NCBI RefSeq assembly: GCF_001941825.1
Contig: NZ_CP019038.1
Span: forward strand, 5,084,001-5,148,000
Length of the DNA: 64,000 nt
Reading direction: 5' to 3'
Source of the DNA: Massilia putida
Lineage (GTDB): Bacteria > Pseudomonadota > Gammaproteobacteria > Burkholderiales > Burkholderiaceae_D
Made by a program: the position numbers and the translations under genes
The notes under the pieces: model-generated
What the model saw: only the letters and a program-made list of their open reading frames with translations
Told to the model about the DNA's origin: nothing
Databases searched by the model: none
Shown here: piece by piece, positions 27,984 through 39,004 of the stretch
Layout: each line of letters starts with the position of its first letter
Numbering within the stretch: position 1 is the first letter of the stretch

Positions 27984-29356
27984 TGATTCGTGGTTCGCTG
28001 GAACAAATCGCAGCATCGATCGCCGGCGCGCACGTCACGCGCGACGCCTATTTCCAGGGCGTGTCGACCGACAGCCGGCAGGCGGTGCCGGGCTCGTTGT
28101 TCGTCGCCCTGCGCGGCGAGCGCTTCGATGCCCACGATTTCCTCGGCCAGCTGGCCGGCAATCCGGTGGCGGGTGTCGTCGTGGAGAAGCTGCCGGAGAA
28201 TTATCCGCTGCCGGCCATCGTCGTGCCGGACACGCTGGTCGCGCTGGGCCGCATCGGTAACTTCTGGCGCCGCCGTTTCGCCATTCCCGTCATCGGCGTC
28301 ACCGGCAGCAACGGCAAGACGACGGTCAAGGAAATGATCGCCGCGATCCTCGCGGCCGCATTCGGTGCGGACGCGCGCCTGGCCACGCAGGGTAACCTGA
28401 ACAACGAGATCGGCGTGCCGCTGACCGTGACGCGCCTGACGGAGGCGCACCAGGCCGCCGTCGTGGAGCTGGGCATGAACCACCCCGGCGAGATCGCCCG
28501 CCTGGCCGCCATCGCCGAGCCGACCGTCGCCCTCGTCAACAACGCCCAGCGCGAGCACCAGGAATTCATGCACACCGTGGAAGCGGTGGCGCGCGAGAAC
28601 GGCGCCGTGCTGCAGGCGCTGCCGCCGGATGGCGTGGCCGTGTTCCCGGGCGATGACGAGTACACGGACCTGTGGCGCGAACTGGCCGGAGCACACAAGG
28701 TCATCACTTTCGGCCTGAGCGACGCGTGCGACGTGCGTGCGGCATACACGACGACCGACTTCGGCAGCGAACTCGCGGTCGTCGCCGGTGTCGAACGTTT
28801 CACGGTCAATCTCGCCGCCGCCGGCGTCCACAACGTCCGCAACGCGCTGGCCGCCACCGCCTGCGCACTCGCGGCGGGCATCCCCGCCGACGCCATCGTG
28901 CGCGGCCTGGAAGCCTTCGCGCCCGTCAGCGGCCGCCTGCAGCGCAAGCAGGCTTTGAGCGGCGCCACCGTCATCGACGACAGCTACAACGCCAACCCCG
29001 ATTCCGTGCGCGCCGCCATCGACGTGCTCGCGCAATATCCGTCGCCGCGCATCCTCGTGCTCGGTGACATGGGCGAGGTTGGCACGCAGGGACCTGAGTT
29101 TCACCAGGAAATCGGTGCGTATGCCGCAAGTCGCGGCATCGACACCGTGCTCGCGACCGGCGATCTGGCTCGCCACATGGTCGGATCGGGAGCGCAACAC
29201 CACGAGCAGTTCGACGAATTATTGGCAGCACTGGATCAAAAACTGGGCAGCAAATCTGACGCAACTGTGTTGGTGAAGGGCTCGCGCTTCATGAAGATGG
29301 AACGCGTGGTCCAACACCTGACCGCATCAACCAACACTGGCAAGGAAGCCCACTAG
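27983..29356 (+). CDS. murF: UDP-MurNAc-tripeptide:D-Ala-D-Ala ligase
   Basis: A 457-residue Mur ligase that adds D-Ala-D-Ala to give UDP-MurNAc-pentapeptide. Visible motifs: the N-terminal [27 protein letters not shown] loop [24 protein letters not shown], and [11 protein letters not shown] in the third domain. The start overlaps the murE stop by 1 nt (TGATG), and mraY starts 4 nt after its stop. Confidence 0.97.
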   Translation: MIRGSLEQIAASIAGAHVTRDAYFQGVSTDSRQAVPGSLFVALRGERFDAHDFLGQLAGNPVAGVVVEKLPENYPLPAIVVPDTLVALGRIGNFWRRRFAIPVIGVTGSNGKTTVKEMIAAILAAAFGADARLATQGNLNNEIGVPLTVTRLTEAHQAAVVELGMNHPGEIARLAAIAEPTVALVNNAQREHQEFMHTVEAVARENGAVLQALPPDGVAVFPGDDEYTDLWRELAGAHKVITFGLSDACDVRAAYTTTDFGSELAVVAGVERFTVNLAAAGVHNVRNALAATACALAAGIPADAIVRGLEAFAPVSGRLQRKQALSGATVIDDSYNANPDSVRAAIDVLAQYPSPRILVLGDMGEVGTQGPEFHQEIGAYAASRGIDTVLATGDLARHMVGSGAQHHEQFDELLAALDQKLGSKSDATVLVKGSRFMKMERVVQHLTASTNTGKEAH

Positions 29357-29360
29357 ACTT

Positions 29361-30530
29361 ATGCTGCTTTGGCTCGCACAATATTTTCAGGACTACGTCG
29401 GTCCGCTGCGCGTTTTTAACTACATCACGTTCCGTGCCGTGTTCGCGACCATCACCGCCATCAGCATCGGCATGCTGTGCGGCCCGGCCGTGATCCGCAA
29501 GCTCACCGCGATGAAGGTCGGCCAGGCCGTGCGCACGTACGGTCCGCAGACCCACCTGTCCAAGCACGGCACCCCGACCATGGGCGGCGTGCTCGTGCTG
29601 ATCGCCATCGGCGTGTCGACCCTGCTGTGGTGCGACCTGTCGAACCGCCTGATCTGGCCCGTGCTCGTCGTGACGCTCGGCTTCGGCGCCATCGGCTGGG
29701 TCGACGACTACCGCAAGGTCGTCTACAAGGACCCCGAGGGCATGCGCTCGGGTGAAAAATACTTCTGGATGTCGCTGATCGGCATCACCTCCTCGCTGTA
29801 CCTCGCGTTCTCCGTGTCCGCCGCGACGCCGTGGGAAGTGTGGCAGCTGTTCTTCGCGTGGGTGCAGTCTGGCTTCTCGATGGACCTGCCGCCGAAGGCC
29901 GACCTGATCGTCCCGTTCTTCAAGACCATCAGCTATCCGCTGGGCGTGTGGGGCTTCATCGCATTGACGTATTGCGTGATCGTGGGCGCGTCGAACGCCG
30001 TCAACTTCACCGATGGCCTGGACGGCCTCGCCATCATGCCGACCGTGATGGTGGGCGGCGCGCTGGGCCTGTTCGCCTACCTGACCGGTAACGCGACGTA
30101 TTCGAGATACCTGTTCATCCCGCACATCCCGGGCGCCGGCGAACTCTTGATCTTCTGCGGCGCGATGGCCGGCGCGGGCCTGGCCTTCCTCTGGTATAAC
30201 GCGCACCCCGCGCAGATGTTCATGGGCGACGTGGGCGCGCTGGCGCTGGGCGGCGCGCTCGGCACCATCGCCGTCATCGTGCGCCAGGAGATCGTCCTGT
30301 TCATCATGGGCGGCGTGTTCGTCGCCGAGACGCTGTCCGTGATCATCCAGGTCAGCTGGTTCAAGTACACGAAGAAGAAGTACGGCCAGGGACGGCGCGT
30401 GTTCCTGATGGCGCCGCTGCACCACCATTTCGAACAGAAGGGCTGGAAAGAGACCAAGGTCGTCGTGCGTTTCTGGATCGTGACGATGATCCTGGTGTTG
30501 ATCGGCATCTCTACCCTCAAACTGCGCTGA
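29361..30530 (+). CDS. mraY: Phospho-N-acetylmuramoyl-pentapeptide transferase
   Basis: A 389-residue, ten-helix membrane enzyme that transfers phospho-MurNAc-pentapeptide to undecaprenyl phosphate, giving lipid I. Family motifs: [12 protein letters not shown], the catalytic aspartate region [41 protein letters not shown] and the C-terminal [14 protein letters not shown]. MraY motifs are intact and the length is usual for beta-proteobacteria. Confidence 0.97.
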   Translation: MLLWLAQYFQDYVGPLRVFNYITFRAVFATITAISIGMLCGPAVIRKLTAMKVGQAVRTYGPQTHLSKHGTPTMGGVLVLIAIGVSTLLWCDLSNRLIWPVLVVTLGFGAIGWVDDYRKVVYKDPEGMRSGEKYFWMSLIGITSSLYLAFSVSAATPWEVWQLFFAWVQSGFSMDLPPKADLIVPFFKTISYPLGVWGFIALTYCVIVGASNAVNFTDGLDGLAIMPTVMVGGALGLFAYLTGNATYSRYLFIPHIPGAGELLIFCGAMAGAGLAFLWYNAHPAQMFMGDVGALALGGALGTIAVIVRQEIVLFIMGGVFVAETLSVIIQVSWFKYTKKKYGQGRRVFLMAPLHHHFEQKGWKETKVVVRFWIVTMILVLIGISTLKLR

Positions 30531-30531
30531 T

Positions 30532-32040
30532 ATGAACTACGACGGCAAAACCGCACTGGTACTGGGGCTCGGCGAATCGGGCCTGGCGATGGCGCTGTGG
30601 CTCGCACGGTGCGGCGCCCGCGTGCGCGTGGCCGACACCCGCGCCGAATCGAGCCAACCCGCTGCGCGCCTGGCTGCATTGCGCGCAAAGGTGCCGGATG
30701 CGGACTTCGTCGCCGGCCCGTTCGGCGCCGGCCTGCTGGACGGTGTCGACTTCGTCGCCGTCAGCCCCGGCCTCGCGCCGAACCGCGAACTGGCGGAGAT
30801 CGCACCGGCAGCTGCCGAGCGCCACGTGCCGCTGTGGGGCGAGATCGAGCTGTTCGCGCAGGCCCTGGCCGCGCTCAAGGCGCAGCAGGGCTACGCCCCC
30901 AAAGTCATCGCCATCACGGGCACGAACGGCAAGACGACGGTCACGAGCCTCACCGGCCTGCTGTGCCGCCGCGCCGGCCTCACGACGAAGGTCGCCGGCA
31001 ATATCAGCCCCGCGGCGCTGGACGTGCTGCGCGAAGTGATCAACGCCGACGAGCTGCCGCAGGCGTGGGTGCTGGAACTCTCCAGCTTCCAGCTGCACAC
31101 GACGTACAGCCTGAATCCGGACGCGGCCACTGTCCTGAACATCACGCAGGACCACCTCGACTGGCACAGCAGCATGGCCGCCTATGCCGCGGACAAGGCC
31201 CGCATCTTCGGCGGCGGCACGGTGCGTGTGCTGAACCGCGACGACGCCGTCGTGATGGGCATGACGGCGCCGGGCGCCACCGTCACCACGTTCGGCACCG
31301 GCGAGCCGGATGCGCCGGGCAGCTTCGGCCTCGTGAACGAACGGGGCGTGCTGTGGCTGGCGAATGCGAATCCGGCCGAAGAACCCGAGAAAAAGAAAAA
31401 GAAGAACGAAGTCGCGGAGCCGGTCGAGATCACGATCAACCGCCTGATGCCGGCCGACGCGCTGCGCATCCGCGGCCTGCACAATGCCTCCAACGCGCTG
31501 GCCGCGCTGGCGCTGTGCCGCGCCGTGGGCCTGCCGCTCGCGCCGCTGCTGCACGGCCTGCGCGACTACCAGGGCGAGCCGCACCGCGTGGAACTCATCA
31601 CCAGCATCGACAACGTCGAGTACTACGACGACTCGAAGGGCACCAACGTCGGCGCCACCGTCGCCGCGCTGGAAGGTCTCGGTAAAACGTTCGGCGAGAC
31701 GGACCGCCAGATTCTCCTGATCGCCGGCGGCGACGGCAAAGGCCAGGATTTCAGTCCGCTCGCGGGCCCGTGCTCGCGCTACGTGCGCGCCGTGCTGCTG
31801 ATCGGCCGCGACGGTCCCGCCATCCGTGCCGCGCTCGAACCCTCCGGCGTGCCGTGCTTCGACCTGCCCGGCCTGCCTGAAGCCGTGCGCCGCGCCAGCG
31901 GTCTCGCCAAATCCGGTGACGTCGTGCTGCTGTCGCCCGCGTGCGCGAGCCTCGACATGTTCACGAACTACGCGCACCGCGCCCAGGTCTTCGTCGACGC
32001 GGTGCGCGACATCGCGCTCGAGAAGGGACAGGAGCTCTGA
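30532..32040 (+). CDS. murD: UDP-N-acetylmuramoyl-L-alanine:D-glutamate ligase
   Basis: A 502-residue Mur ligase, longer than E. coli MurD (about 438). It adds D-glutamate. Present are the N-terminal Rossmann motif [15 protein letters not shown] loop [20 protein letters not shown] and the C-terminal DSKGTN...[10 protein letters not shown]. Part of the extra length is a charged insertion (about residues 282-297) containing five lysines in a row at 287-291. Upstream mraY is only 1 nt away, and the stop overlaps the ftsW start (TGATG). Confidence 0.95.
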   Translation: MNYDGKTALVLGLGESGLAMALWLARCGARVRVADTRAESSQPAARLAALRAKVPDADFVAGPFGAGLLDGVDFVAVSPGLAPNRELAEIAPAAAERHVPLWGEIELFAQALAALKAQQGYAPKVIAITGTNGKTTVTSLTGLLCRRAGLTTKVAGNISPAALDVLREVINADELPQAWVLELSSFQLHTTYSLNPDAATVLNITQDHLDWHSSMAAYAADKARIFGGGTVRVLNRDDAVVMGMTAPGATVTTFGTGEPDAPGSFGLVNERGVLWLANANPAEEPEKKKKKNEVAEPVEITINRLMPADALRIRGLHNASNALAALALCRAVGLPLAPLLHGLRDYQGEPHRVELITSIDNVEYYDDSKGTNVGATVAALEGLGKTFGETDRQILLIAGGDGKGQDFSPLAGPCSRYVRAVLLIGRDGPAIRAALEPSGVPCFDLPGLPEAVRRASGLAKSGDVVLLSPACASLDMFTNYAHRAQVFVDAVRDIALEKGQEL

Positions 32041-33257
32041 TGGCGTTCCAGATTCCCTTCAAGTTCGGCGGTTCATCGGGCGACGCGACGATCGCGACGC
32101 GCGCACGGCCGTCGCGCATGATGGAGTACGACCAACCGCTCGTCTGGGTCGTGATCCTGATGATGCTGTTCGGGATGGTGATGGTGTACTCGGCGTCCAT
32201 CGCGCTGCCGGATTCGCCCAAGTTCGCCTACCTGGCCGGCAAGAACAACTACTTCCTGGTGCGCCAGGCCATGTTCATCTCGATCTCGATGGTGGCCGGC
32301 CTGTTCGTGTTCCGCATTTCCGTCGCGACGTGGCAGCGGTTCGCGCCGCTGATGTTCGTCGCCACGCTCGTGCTGCTGGCGCTCGTGCTGGTGCCGGGCG
32401 TGGGCACGTCCGTCAACGGTGCGCGCCGCTGGCTGTCGCTGAAGATCTTCAACCTGCAGCCGTCCGAGATCATGAAGGTGGTGTCCGTGCTGTACGCGGC
32501 CGACTTCACGGTGCGCAAGCAGCAGTTCATGCACAAGCTGACGAAGGGCTTCATGCCGATGGCCGCCGCGATGGGCCTGGTCGGTGCCCTGCTGATGCTG
32601 GAACCCGACCTCGGCGCGTTCGGTGTCGTCGTCTGCATCTCGATGGGCATCCTGTTCCTGGGCGGCTTCAACATGATCTGGTTCGGCGGCATCGGCGCCG
32701 TTCTCGTACTCGTGTTCTCGACCATCATCGCGCTGTCGCCGTTCCGCCGCGCGCGCATGTTCGCGTACATGAACCCGTGGGAAGAGGGCAATGCGCTGGA
32801 CAAGGCGTACCAGCTGACGCACTCGCTGATCGCGTTCGGCCGCGGCGAGATCTTCGGCGTGGGCCTGGGCGGCAGCATCGAGAAGCTGCACTACCTGCCG
32901 GAAGCGCACACCGATTTCATCATGGCCGTCATCGGCGAAGAGCTGGGCCTGGCCGGCGTGCTCGTCGTGATCGGCCTGTTCTACTGGCTCGTCAAGCGCG
33001 CCTTCGACATCGGCCGCCAGGCCATCGCATTGGAACAGCACTTCGCCGGCCTCGCCGCGAAAGGCATCGGCATCTGGATCGGCGTGCAGGTGTTCATCAA
33101 CATGGGCGTGAACCTGGGCCTGCTGCCCACCAAGGGCCTGACGTTGCCGCTGATGAGCTACGGCGGTTCCGGCGTGCTGTTCAACTGCGTGGGCCTCGCT
33201 ATCCTGCTGCGCATCGATTACGAAAACCGCGTCCGCATGCGGGGAGGCCGGCAGTGA
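32040..33257 (+). CDS. ftsW: Septal peptidoglycan glycosyltransferase FtsW
   Basis: A 405-residue SEDS-family polytopic protein. After a polar N-terminus of about 37 residues it has ten hydrophobic helices. SEDS motifs visible: [20 protein letters not shown], the [29 protein letters not shown] block with the essential acidic residues, and [20 protein letters not shown] near the C-terminus. It polymerises lipid II together with FtsI. The murG GTG start overlaps its stop by 4 nt. Confidence 0.97.
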   Translation: MAFQIPFKFGGSSGDATIATRARPSRMMEYDQPLVWVVILMMLFGMVMVYSASIALPDSPKFAYLAGKNNYFLVRQAMFISISMVAGLFVFRISVATWQRFAPLMFVATLVLLALVLVPGVGTSVNGARRWLSLKIFNLQPSEIMKVVSVLYAADFTVRKQQFMHKLTKGFMPMAAAMGLVGALLMLEPDLGAFGVVVCISMGILFLGGFNMIWFGGIGAVLVLVFSTIIALSPFRRARMFAYMNPWEEGNALDKAYQLTHSLIAFGRGEIFGVGLGGSIEKLHYLPEAHTDFIMAVIGEELGLAGVLVVIGLFYWLVKRAFDIGRQAIALEQHFAGLAAKGIGIWIGVQVFINMGVNLGLLPTKGLTLPLMSYGGSGVLFNCVGLAILLRIDYENRVRMRGGRQ

Positions 33258-34336
33258 CGAAGAAACTGATGATCATGGCGGCCGGCACCGGCGGCCACAT
33301 CTTCCCCGGCATCGCCATCGCGCAATCGATGCGCGAGCGCGGCTGGGACGTGTCGTGGCTCGGCACCATGCACGGCATGGAGAAGGACATCGTGCCGAAG
33401 CACGGCATCCCGATGGACTTGATCGACTTCGCCGGCATGCGCGGCAAGGGGCTGGCGCACACCGTGTCCGGCGCGTTCAAGCTCGTCGCCAGCTTCGCCT
33501 CCTGCCGCAAGTACCTGGCACTGCGCAAGCCCGACGTCGTGCTGGGCATGGGCGGCTACGTGACGGTGCCGGGCGGGATGATGGCCCGTGCGCGTGGCGT
33601 GCCGCTGGCGCTCGTCAACGCGGATGCGGCGCTGCTCCTGTCGAACAAGACCTTGACCCCGATCGCGCAGCGCGTGCTGTTCGGCTTCCCGGCCGATTTC
33701 GGCAAGGCGGCAGGCAAGGCAGTCGTCACGGGCAACCCGGTGCGCAAGGAAATCCTGGAGATGCCGTCGCCCGGCCACCGCTTCGCCGGCCGCAGCGGCC
33801 CTCTGAATCTGCTCGTCGTGGGCGGCAGCCTGGGTGCGAAGGTGCTGAACGACAGCGTGCCGGCCGCGCTGGCGCTGATCCCGGCAGGCCTGCGTCCGAC
33901 GGTCACGCACCAGTCGGGCAAGAAGAATATCGATGCGCTGCGCGCCGCGTACGCGCAGGCGGGAGTGCAGGCGAACGTGGTCGACTTCATCGACGACATG
34001 GCGGCGGAATACGCGAACGCGGACCTCGTGATCTGCCGCGCGGGCGCGATCACGATCTCGGAACTGACGGCGGCCGGCGTTGCGAGCGTGCTCGTGCCGT
34101 TCGTCGCCAGCACGACGAGCCACCAGCGCGACAACGCGATCTGGATGGCGGGGCAGAAGGCGGCCGTGCACCTGCCGCAGGGCGAATTGAATCCGGAGCG
34201 GCTGGCGAAGCTGCTGCAAACCACCACGCGCGACGACTGCCTGGCGATGGCCGAGGCGGCGCAAGCGGTGGGACGGCGCGATGCCAATGCGGCGATCGCG
34301 CGCGTACTTGAAGAACTGGCGAACGGCGGACAATGA
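33254..34336 (+). CDS. murG: UDP-GlcNAc:lipid I N-acetylglucosaminyltransferase
   Basis: A 360-residue peripheral membrane GT28 enzyme that converts lipid I to lipid II on the cytosolic face. The N-terminal glycine-rich loop [24 protein letters not shown], the second glycine motif [15 protein letters not shown] and the donor-binding [15 protein letters not shown] region are intact. It starts with GTG in a GTGA overlap with the ftsW stop and ends in an ATGA overlap with murC. Confidence 0.97.
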   Translation: MTKKLMIMAAGTGGHIFPGIAIAQSMRERGWDVSWLGTMHGMEKDIVPKHGIPMDLIDFAGMRGKGLAHTVSGAFKLVASFASCRKYLALRKPDVVLGMGGYVTVPGGMMARARGVPLALVNADAALLLSNKTLTPIAQRVLFGFPADFGKAAGKAVVTGNPVRKEILEMPSPGHRFAGRSGPLNLLVVGGSLGAKVLNDSVPAALALIPAGLRPTVTHQSGKKNIDALRAAYAQAGVQANVVDFIDDMAAEYANADLVICRAGAITISELTAAGVASVLVPFVASTTSHQRDNAIWMAGQKAAVHLPQGELNPERLAKLLQTTTRDDCLAMAEAAQAVGRRDANAAIARVLEELANGGQ

Positions 34337-35730
34337 AACACAAGATCAAACACATTCACTTCGTCGGCATCGGCGGCAGCGGCATGAGCGGCATCGCGGA
34401 AGTGCTGCTGAACCTCGGCTATAAGGTGTCGGGCTCGGACCTCGCGTCGAACGCGGCCAGCCAGCGCCTGAAGGAACTGGGCGCGGATGTGCGCATCGGC
34501 CACGCCGCGGACAACATCCGCGGCGCCGATGCCGTCGTGACCTCGACCGCCGTCAACGAAGCGAATCCCGAAGTCGTCGCCGCGCGCGCCGCCAAGGTGC
34601 CCATCGTCCCGCGCGCCATCATGCTGGGTGAGTTGATGCGCCTGAAGCGCGGCATCGCCATCGCCGGCACGCACGGCAAGACGACGACGACGAGCCTCGT
34701 TGCCTCCGTGCTCGCGCAGGGCGGGCTCGATCCGACGTTCGTGATCGGCGGACGCCTGAACAGCGCCGGCGCCAACGCCAAGCTGGGCAGCGGCGAATAC
34801 ATCGTGGCCGAGGCGGACGAGTCGGATGCGTCGTTCCTGAACCTGTCGCCGATGATCGAGGTGATCACCAACATCGACGCCGACCACATGGAGACGTACG
34901 AACACGACTTCGAAAAACTGAAGGGCGCGTTCGTCAACTTCACGCACCGCCTGCCGTTCTACGGCCGCGCGATGATGTGCATCGACGATGCGAACGTGCG
35001 CGCCATCCTGCCGCAGGTGACCAAGCCGGTCACCACCTACGGCTTTTCCGAGGACGCCGAAGTGCGCGCCCTGAACGCGCGCGCCGAGGGCATCCAGATG
35101 CACTTCACCGTGCGCCAGCAGGGCTATCCGGACACGGACTTCGTGCTGAACCAGCCGGGCATGCACAACGTGCTGAACGCGTGCTCGGCGATCGCCATCG
35201 CGCGCGAGATCGGCGTGGCGGACGAGGCGACGGCGCAGGGCCTGCGCGAATTCAACGGCGTGGGCCGGCGCTTCACGCGCTACGGCGAGATCGCACTGCC
35301 GCAGGGCGGCAGCTTCACCCTGGTCGACGACTACGGCCACCACCCGGTGGAAGCCCAGGTGACGCTGGCCGCCGCGCGCGCCGCGTATCCGGGCCGCCGC
35401 CTCGTGCTGGCGTTCCAGCCGCACCGCTACACGCGCACCCGCGACCTGTTCGAGGACTTCGTCAAGGTGCTGAGCGCGCCGGACGTGCTGCTGCTGGCGG
35501 AAGTGTATGCGGCCGGCGAATCTCCGATCGTGGCGGCGGACGGCCGCGCGCTCGCGCGTGCGCTGCGCGCGGGCGGCCAGATCGAACCGATTTTTGTGGA
35601 AGCGATCGCCGACATGCCGGCGACGATCCTGAAGGTGGCGCGCGACGGCGACGTCGTGCTCACCATGGGCGCCGGCTCCATCGGCGGCGTCCCCCATCAA
35701 CTGACTTCGAATCAAAAGGTAGCATCGTGA
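34333..35730 (+). CDS. murC: UDP-N-acetylmuramate:L-alanine ligase
   Basis: A 465-residue Mur ligase that adds the first stem-peptide residue. Motifs: [21 protein letters not shown] loop [22 protein letters not shown] and DDYGHHPVE in the third domain. It overlaps murG by 4 nt. Its stop overlaps the proposed GTG start of ddl by 4 nt. Confidence 0.97.
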   Translation: MKHKIKHIHFVGIGGSGMSGIAEVLLNLGYKVSGSDLASNAASQRLKELGADVRIGHAADNIRGADAVVTSTAVNEANPEVVAARAAKVPIVPRAIMLGELMRLKRGIAIAGTHGKTTTTSLVASVLAQGGLDPTFVIGGRLNSAGANAKLGSGEYIVAEADESDASFLNLSPMIEVITNIDADHMETYEHDFEKLKGAFVNFTHRLPFYGRAMMCIDDANVRAILPQVTKPVTTYGFSEDAEVRALNARAEGIQMHFTVRQQGYPDTDFVLNQPGMHNVLNACSAIAIAREIGVADEATAQGLREFNGVGRRFTRYGEIALPQGGSFTLVDDYGHHPVEAQVTLAAARAAYPGRRLVLAFQPHRYTRTRDLFEDFVKVLSAPDVLLLAEVYAAGESPIVAADGRALARALRAGGQIEPIFVEAIADMPATILKVARDGDVVLTMGAGSIGGVPHQLTSNQKVAS

Positions 35731-36701
35731 GTATGACTGACACCGAAGCCAAGGCGCTCGGTAAAGTGGGCGTTCTGTTCGGCGGCCGGTCCGCCGAGCG
35801 CGAGATTTCGCTGATTTCCGGCAGCGGCGTGCTGCAGGCGTTGAAATCGAAAGGGATCGACGCCCACGCGTTCGACCCGGCCGAGCGCTCGCTGGCCGAA
35901 CTGGCGGCAGAAAAATTCGACCGCGTGTTCATCGCGCTGCACGGCCGCTACGGTGAGGATGGCACGCTGCAGGGCGCGCTGGAACTGCTGGGCATTCCGT
36001 ACACGGGCAGCGGCGTGATGGCGTCCTCCGTCGGTATGGACAAGATCACGACCAAGATCGTGTGGCTGGCGGCCGGCGTGCCGACGCCGAAATACCTCAC
36101 CATCGGCGCCGATGCGGACGTCGACACGGACGGCATCGTCGCGGCGCTGGGCCTGCCGCTGATCGTCAAGCCGCCGCTGGAAGGTTCCACCATCGGCATC
36201 ACCAAGGTGACCCGGGCGGAAGACCTGCAGGCCGCCGTCGACCTGGCGCGCCAGTACGACAAGGCGGTGCTGGTCGAGCAGTTCATCCAGGGCCGCGAAT
36301 TCTCCGTGCCGGTGCTGGGCTCCGGCCCGACCGCGCGCGCGCTGCCGATCGTGGAGATCGTCGCGCCGGAAGGCAATTACGACTACCAGAACAAGTACTT
36401 CACGGACGACACGAAATATCACTGCCCGGCACCGCTCGACGCGGCGACGACGGCCGCGATCCAGGCCCACGTGGTGAACGCGTACCGCGCGCTCGGCTGC
36501 GAGGGCTGGAGCCGCATCGACGTGCTGCTGCGCGAGTCGGACAACCAGCCGTTCCTGCTGGAGGTGAACACGTCGCCCGGCATGACGACGCACTCGCTCG
36601 TGCCGATGGCGGCGCGCGCAGAGGGCACGAGTTACGAAGATCTGTGCGTGGATATCCTGCGCTCCGCCAGCCTGAAAGCTGGCCAAGTGAAGAAGGCATA
36701 A
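35727..36701 (+). CDS. ddlB: D-alanine:D-alanine ligase
   Basis: A 324-residue ATP-grasp ligase that makes D-Ala-D-Ala for MurF. Motifs: [29 protein letters not shown], the ATP-grasp [11 protein letters not shown], and RIDVLLRE...[19 protein letters not shown]. The likely start is GTG 35727, which gives a GTGA overlap with murC and has AAAGGT about 7 nt upstream; ATG 35733 is the alternative and is 12 nt from that site. Confidence 0.95.
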   Translation: MSMTDTEAKALGKVGVLFGGRSAEREISLISGSGVLQALKSKGIDAHAFDPAERSLAELAAEKFDRVFIALHGRYGEDGTLQGALELLGIPYTGSGVMASSVGMDKITTKIVWLAAGVPTPKYLTIGADADVDTDGIVAALGLPLIVKPPLEGSTIGITKVTRAEDLQAAVDLARQYDKAVLVEQFIQGREFSVPVLGSGPTARALPIVEIVAPEGNYDYQNKYFTDDTKYHCPAPLDAATTAAIQAHVVNAYRALGCEGWSRIDVLLRESDNQPFLLEVNTSPGMTTHSLVPMAARAEGTSYEDLCVDILRSASLKAGQVKKA

Positions 36702-36711
36702 GGAAGCAAAG

Positions 36712-37533
36712 ATGTGGCATGACGTGCGAGCTCTGAACGCAACCGCCAGCGCGCTCACCGCGCTGGTGGTGCTCGCCTGCGTGGCGTCGGGATTGTGGTG
36801 GCTGTCGCAGCGCCCGATGTTCACCTTGCGCGCGGTGCGTGTCGAGAGCATGTACGGGCTGGACCTGCAGCACGTGAACGAGCTGACGGTGCGTAACGGG
36901 GTGCTCGGCAAGATCAACGGTAATTTCTTCACGACCGACCTCGAACAGGTGCGCACCACCTTCGAGTCCGTGCCGTGGGTGCGCAAGGCCAGCGTGCGCC
37001 GCGAGTGGCCGAACCAGCTGATCGTGCAGGTGGAAGAGCACGAGGCGCTCGGCACCTGGGGCGAGGATGGCCGGCTGCTGTCGGTGAAGGGCGAAGTGTT
37101 CACGGCCAACCTGGCCGAGGCCGACGAGGACCACGAACTGCCTGCGTTCGGCGGTCCGCCCGGCAGCGAAAAGGAAGTGCTGGCGCGCTTCGCGGAACTG
37201 CGCGGCTGGTTCGCGCCGATCCGCTTGGTGCCGGAGTCGATCAGCCTGTCGAACCGTTACGCCTGGACGGTCAAGCTGAATAACGGGATGAGCGTGGAGC
37301 TGGGACGCGAGAAGGACAAGGACACGATGCACTCGCGCGTGCAGCGGCTGGTGAGCATTTACCCCCAGCTGGTGGCTAGATTGCAGGAAGGGCGCATCGA
37401 TACGATCGACATGCGCTATCCGAACGGTCTGGCGTTGTCCTCGGCGGCCTTGAGCATTCCGGCGGATGCGACCAAGCCTGTGAAGGCGGCGGTGAAGAAG
37501 AAATCGAATACCAAAACAACAAAGCAGATCTAA
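36712..37533 (+). CDS. ftsQ: Cell division protein FtsQ
   Basis: A 273-residue bitopic divisome protein: a short cytoplasmic N-terminus, TM about 13-32 (ALTALVVLACVASGLWWL), then a POTRA domain (about 36-105, FTLRAVRVES ... VPWVRKASVRREWPNQLIVQVEE) and the beta domain. The C-terminal tail is lysine-rich (KPVKAAVKKKSNTKTTKQI). It bridges FtsLB and FtsA-side components. Preceded by AGGAAG; 21 nt before ftsA. Confidence 0.95.
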   Translation: MWHDVRALNATASALTALVVLACVASGLWWLSQRPMFTLRAVRVESMYGLDLQHVNELTVRNGVLGKINGNFFTTDLEQVRTTFESVPWVRKASVRREWPNQLIVQVEEHEALGTWGEDGRLLSVKGEVFTANLAEADEDHELPAFGGPPGSEKEVLARFAELRGWFAPIRLVPESISLSNRYAWTVKLNNGMSVELGREKDKDTMHSRVQRLVSIYPQLVARLQEGRIDTIDMRYPNGLALSSAALSIPADATKPVKAAVKKKSNTKTTKQI

Positions 37534-37554
37534 TTTAAGCAGGCGACAGCAAAC

Positions 37555-38787
37555 ATGACAAAAGACGCGAAGAACCTGATCGTCGGCCTGGACATCGGCA
37601 CCTCGAAGGTGGTGGCGGTGGTGGCCGAAGTGATGGCCGATGGGCGCCATGAGGTGATCGGACTCGGCCAGCACGAGTCCAAGGGTTTGAAGAAGGGCGT
37701 TGTCGTCAACATCGAAGCGACCGTCGAATCCATCCAGCGCGCGCTCGAGGAAGCCGAGCTGATGGCCGACTGCAAGATCCGCAACGTGTATGCGGGGATC
37801 GCCGGCAGCCATATCCGTTCGTTCAATTCGAGCGGGATGGTCGCCATCAAGGACAAGGAAGTGACGGCCACGGACGTGGCGCGCGTGATCGAGACGGCGA
37901 AGGCCGTGAACATCCCGACCGACCAGCAGCTGCTGCACACGGTGCCGCAGGAATTCATCGTCGACAACCAGGAAGACGTGCGCGAGCCGATCGGCATGAG
38001 CGGCATCCGCCTCGAGGTGCGCGTGCACATCGTCACCGGTGCGGTGTCCGCGGTCCAGAATATTGTAAAGTGCGTGCGCCGCTGCGGCCTCGAGGTCTCG
38101 GACCTGATTCTGCAGCCGATGGCGTCGGCCGATTCGGTGCTGACGAACGACGAGAAGGAACTGGGCGTCGTCCTGATCGACATCGGCGGCGGCACCACCG
38201 ACATCGCGGTCTTTTCCGACGGCGCGATCCGCCACACGGCCGTGATCCCCATCGCCGGCGACCAGATCACGAGCGACATCGCGATGGCGCTGCGCACGCC
38301 GACGGGAGAAGCGGAAGAGATCAAGATCCGCTACGGCGTGGCCAAGCAGGTGCTGGCCGATCCGGGCGAGACACTGGAAGTGCCGGGCCTCGGCGACCGC
38401 GGTCCGCGTTCGCTGTCGCGCCAGGCGCTGGCCGCCGTGATCGAGCCGCGCGTGGAAGAACTGTTCGCGATGGTGCACCAGGTCGTGCGCGAGTCCGGCT
38501 ACGAGGGCGTGCTCTCGTCGGGCATCGTGCTGACCGGCGGCTCGTCGATCATGCCGGGCATGATCGAGATGGCGGAAGACATTTTCTTGAAGCCGGCGCG
38601 CCTCGGCACGCCGGAATACCGCGGCCAACTGGCGGACGTCGTGCGCAGCCCGCGCTACGCGACGGTCCTCGGTCTGCTGCTGGAAGCGAAAAAGCAGTAC
38701 CTGCGTGGTCACATCGTCACGCGTCAGGATGGTTCGGTGAAGGCGGTGTGGCAGCGAATGAAAGAGTGGTTCCTCGGGAATTTCTGA
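37555..38787 (+). CDS. ftsA: Cell division protein FtsA
   Basis: A 410-residue actin-like ATPase that anchors FtsZ to the membrane. It shows LIVGLDIGTSKVVAVV (phosphate 1), the 1C subdomain, VLIDIGGGTTDIAVF (phosphate 2), the adenosine motif SSGIVLTGGSSIMPGM, and a C-terminal amphipathic helix VKAVWQRMKEWFLGNF, the membrane-targeting sequence. The frame is intact. A 217-nt gap with a hairpin separates it from ftsZ. Confidence 0.97.
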   Translation: MTKDAKNLIVGLDIGTSKVVAVVAEVMADGRHEVIGLGQHESKGLKKGVVVNIEATVESIQRALEEAELMADCKIRNVYAGIAGSHIRSFNSSGMVAIKDKEVTATDVARVIETAKAVNIPTDQQLLHTVPQEFIVDNQEDVREPIGMSGIRLEVRVHIVTGAVSAVQNIVKCVRRCGLEVSDLILQPMASADSVLTNDEKELGVVLIDIGGGTTDIAVFSDGAIRHTAVIPIAGDQITSDIAMALRTPTGEAEEIKIRYGVAKQVLADPGETLEVPGLGDRGPRSLSRQALAAVIEPRVEELFAMVHQVVRESGYEGVLSSGIVLTGGSSIMPGMIEMAEDIFLKPARLGTPEYRGQLADVVRSPRYATVLGLLLEAKKQYLRGHIVTRQDGSVKAVWQRMKEWFLGNF

Positions 38788-38927
38788 GGCGACGAAGGAC
38801 CGCAGCGCGCGTGGGCCAGGATATTAACAACGTAAACGCAACGCGTAGCGGGTTTTTCGGTGTTGAGGTAACAGCTAGTAACGGTTTTGCTTGGTAACGG
38901 ACACGAAACATTTTTAAAATAGTGGCG

Positions 38928-38980
38928 CGTTTCCAATCTCGAGTCCTGGCGTCGTCTGCGAGGATTCGGGCTTGGAAACG
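38928..38980 (+). promoter_or_regulatory. Long hairpin in the ftsA-ftsZ leader
   Basis: The arms 38928-38947 and 38961-38980 form a 20-bp stem with one T-C mismatch and two G-U pairs around a 13-nt loop. It ends 24 nt before the ftsZ ATG, just before the AGGAG ribosome-binding site (38995-38999). No T-run follows, so it is not an intrinsic terminator. Just upstream, TTTTTAAAAT at 38911-38920 could belong to an ftsZ promoter, although no clear -35 accompanies it. Confidence 0.65.
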
Positions 38981-39004
38981 GCTCATCGAGATTAGGAGTT
39001 CATC

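Noticed and set aside
38911..38920. TTTTTAAAAT as an ftsZ promoter -10
   Set aside because: No hexamer close to TTGACA lies 15-19 nt upstream, so the promoter could not be defined and is mentioned only as a possibility.
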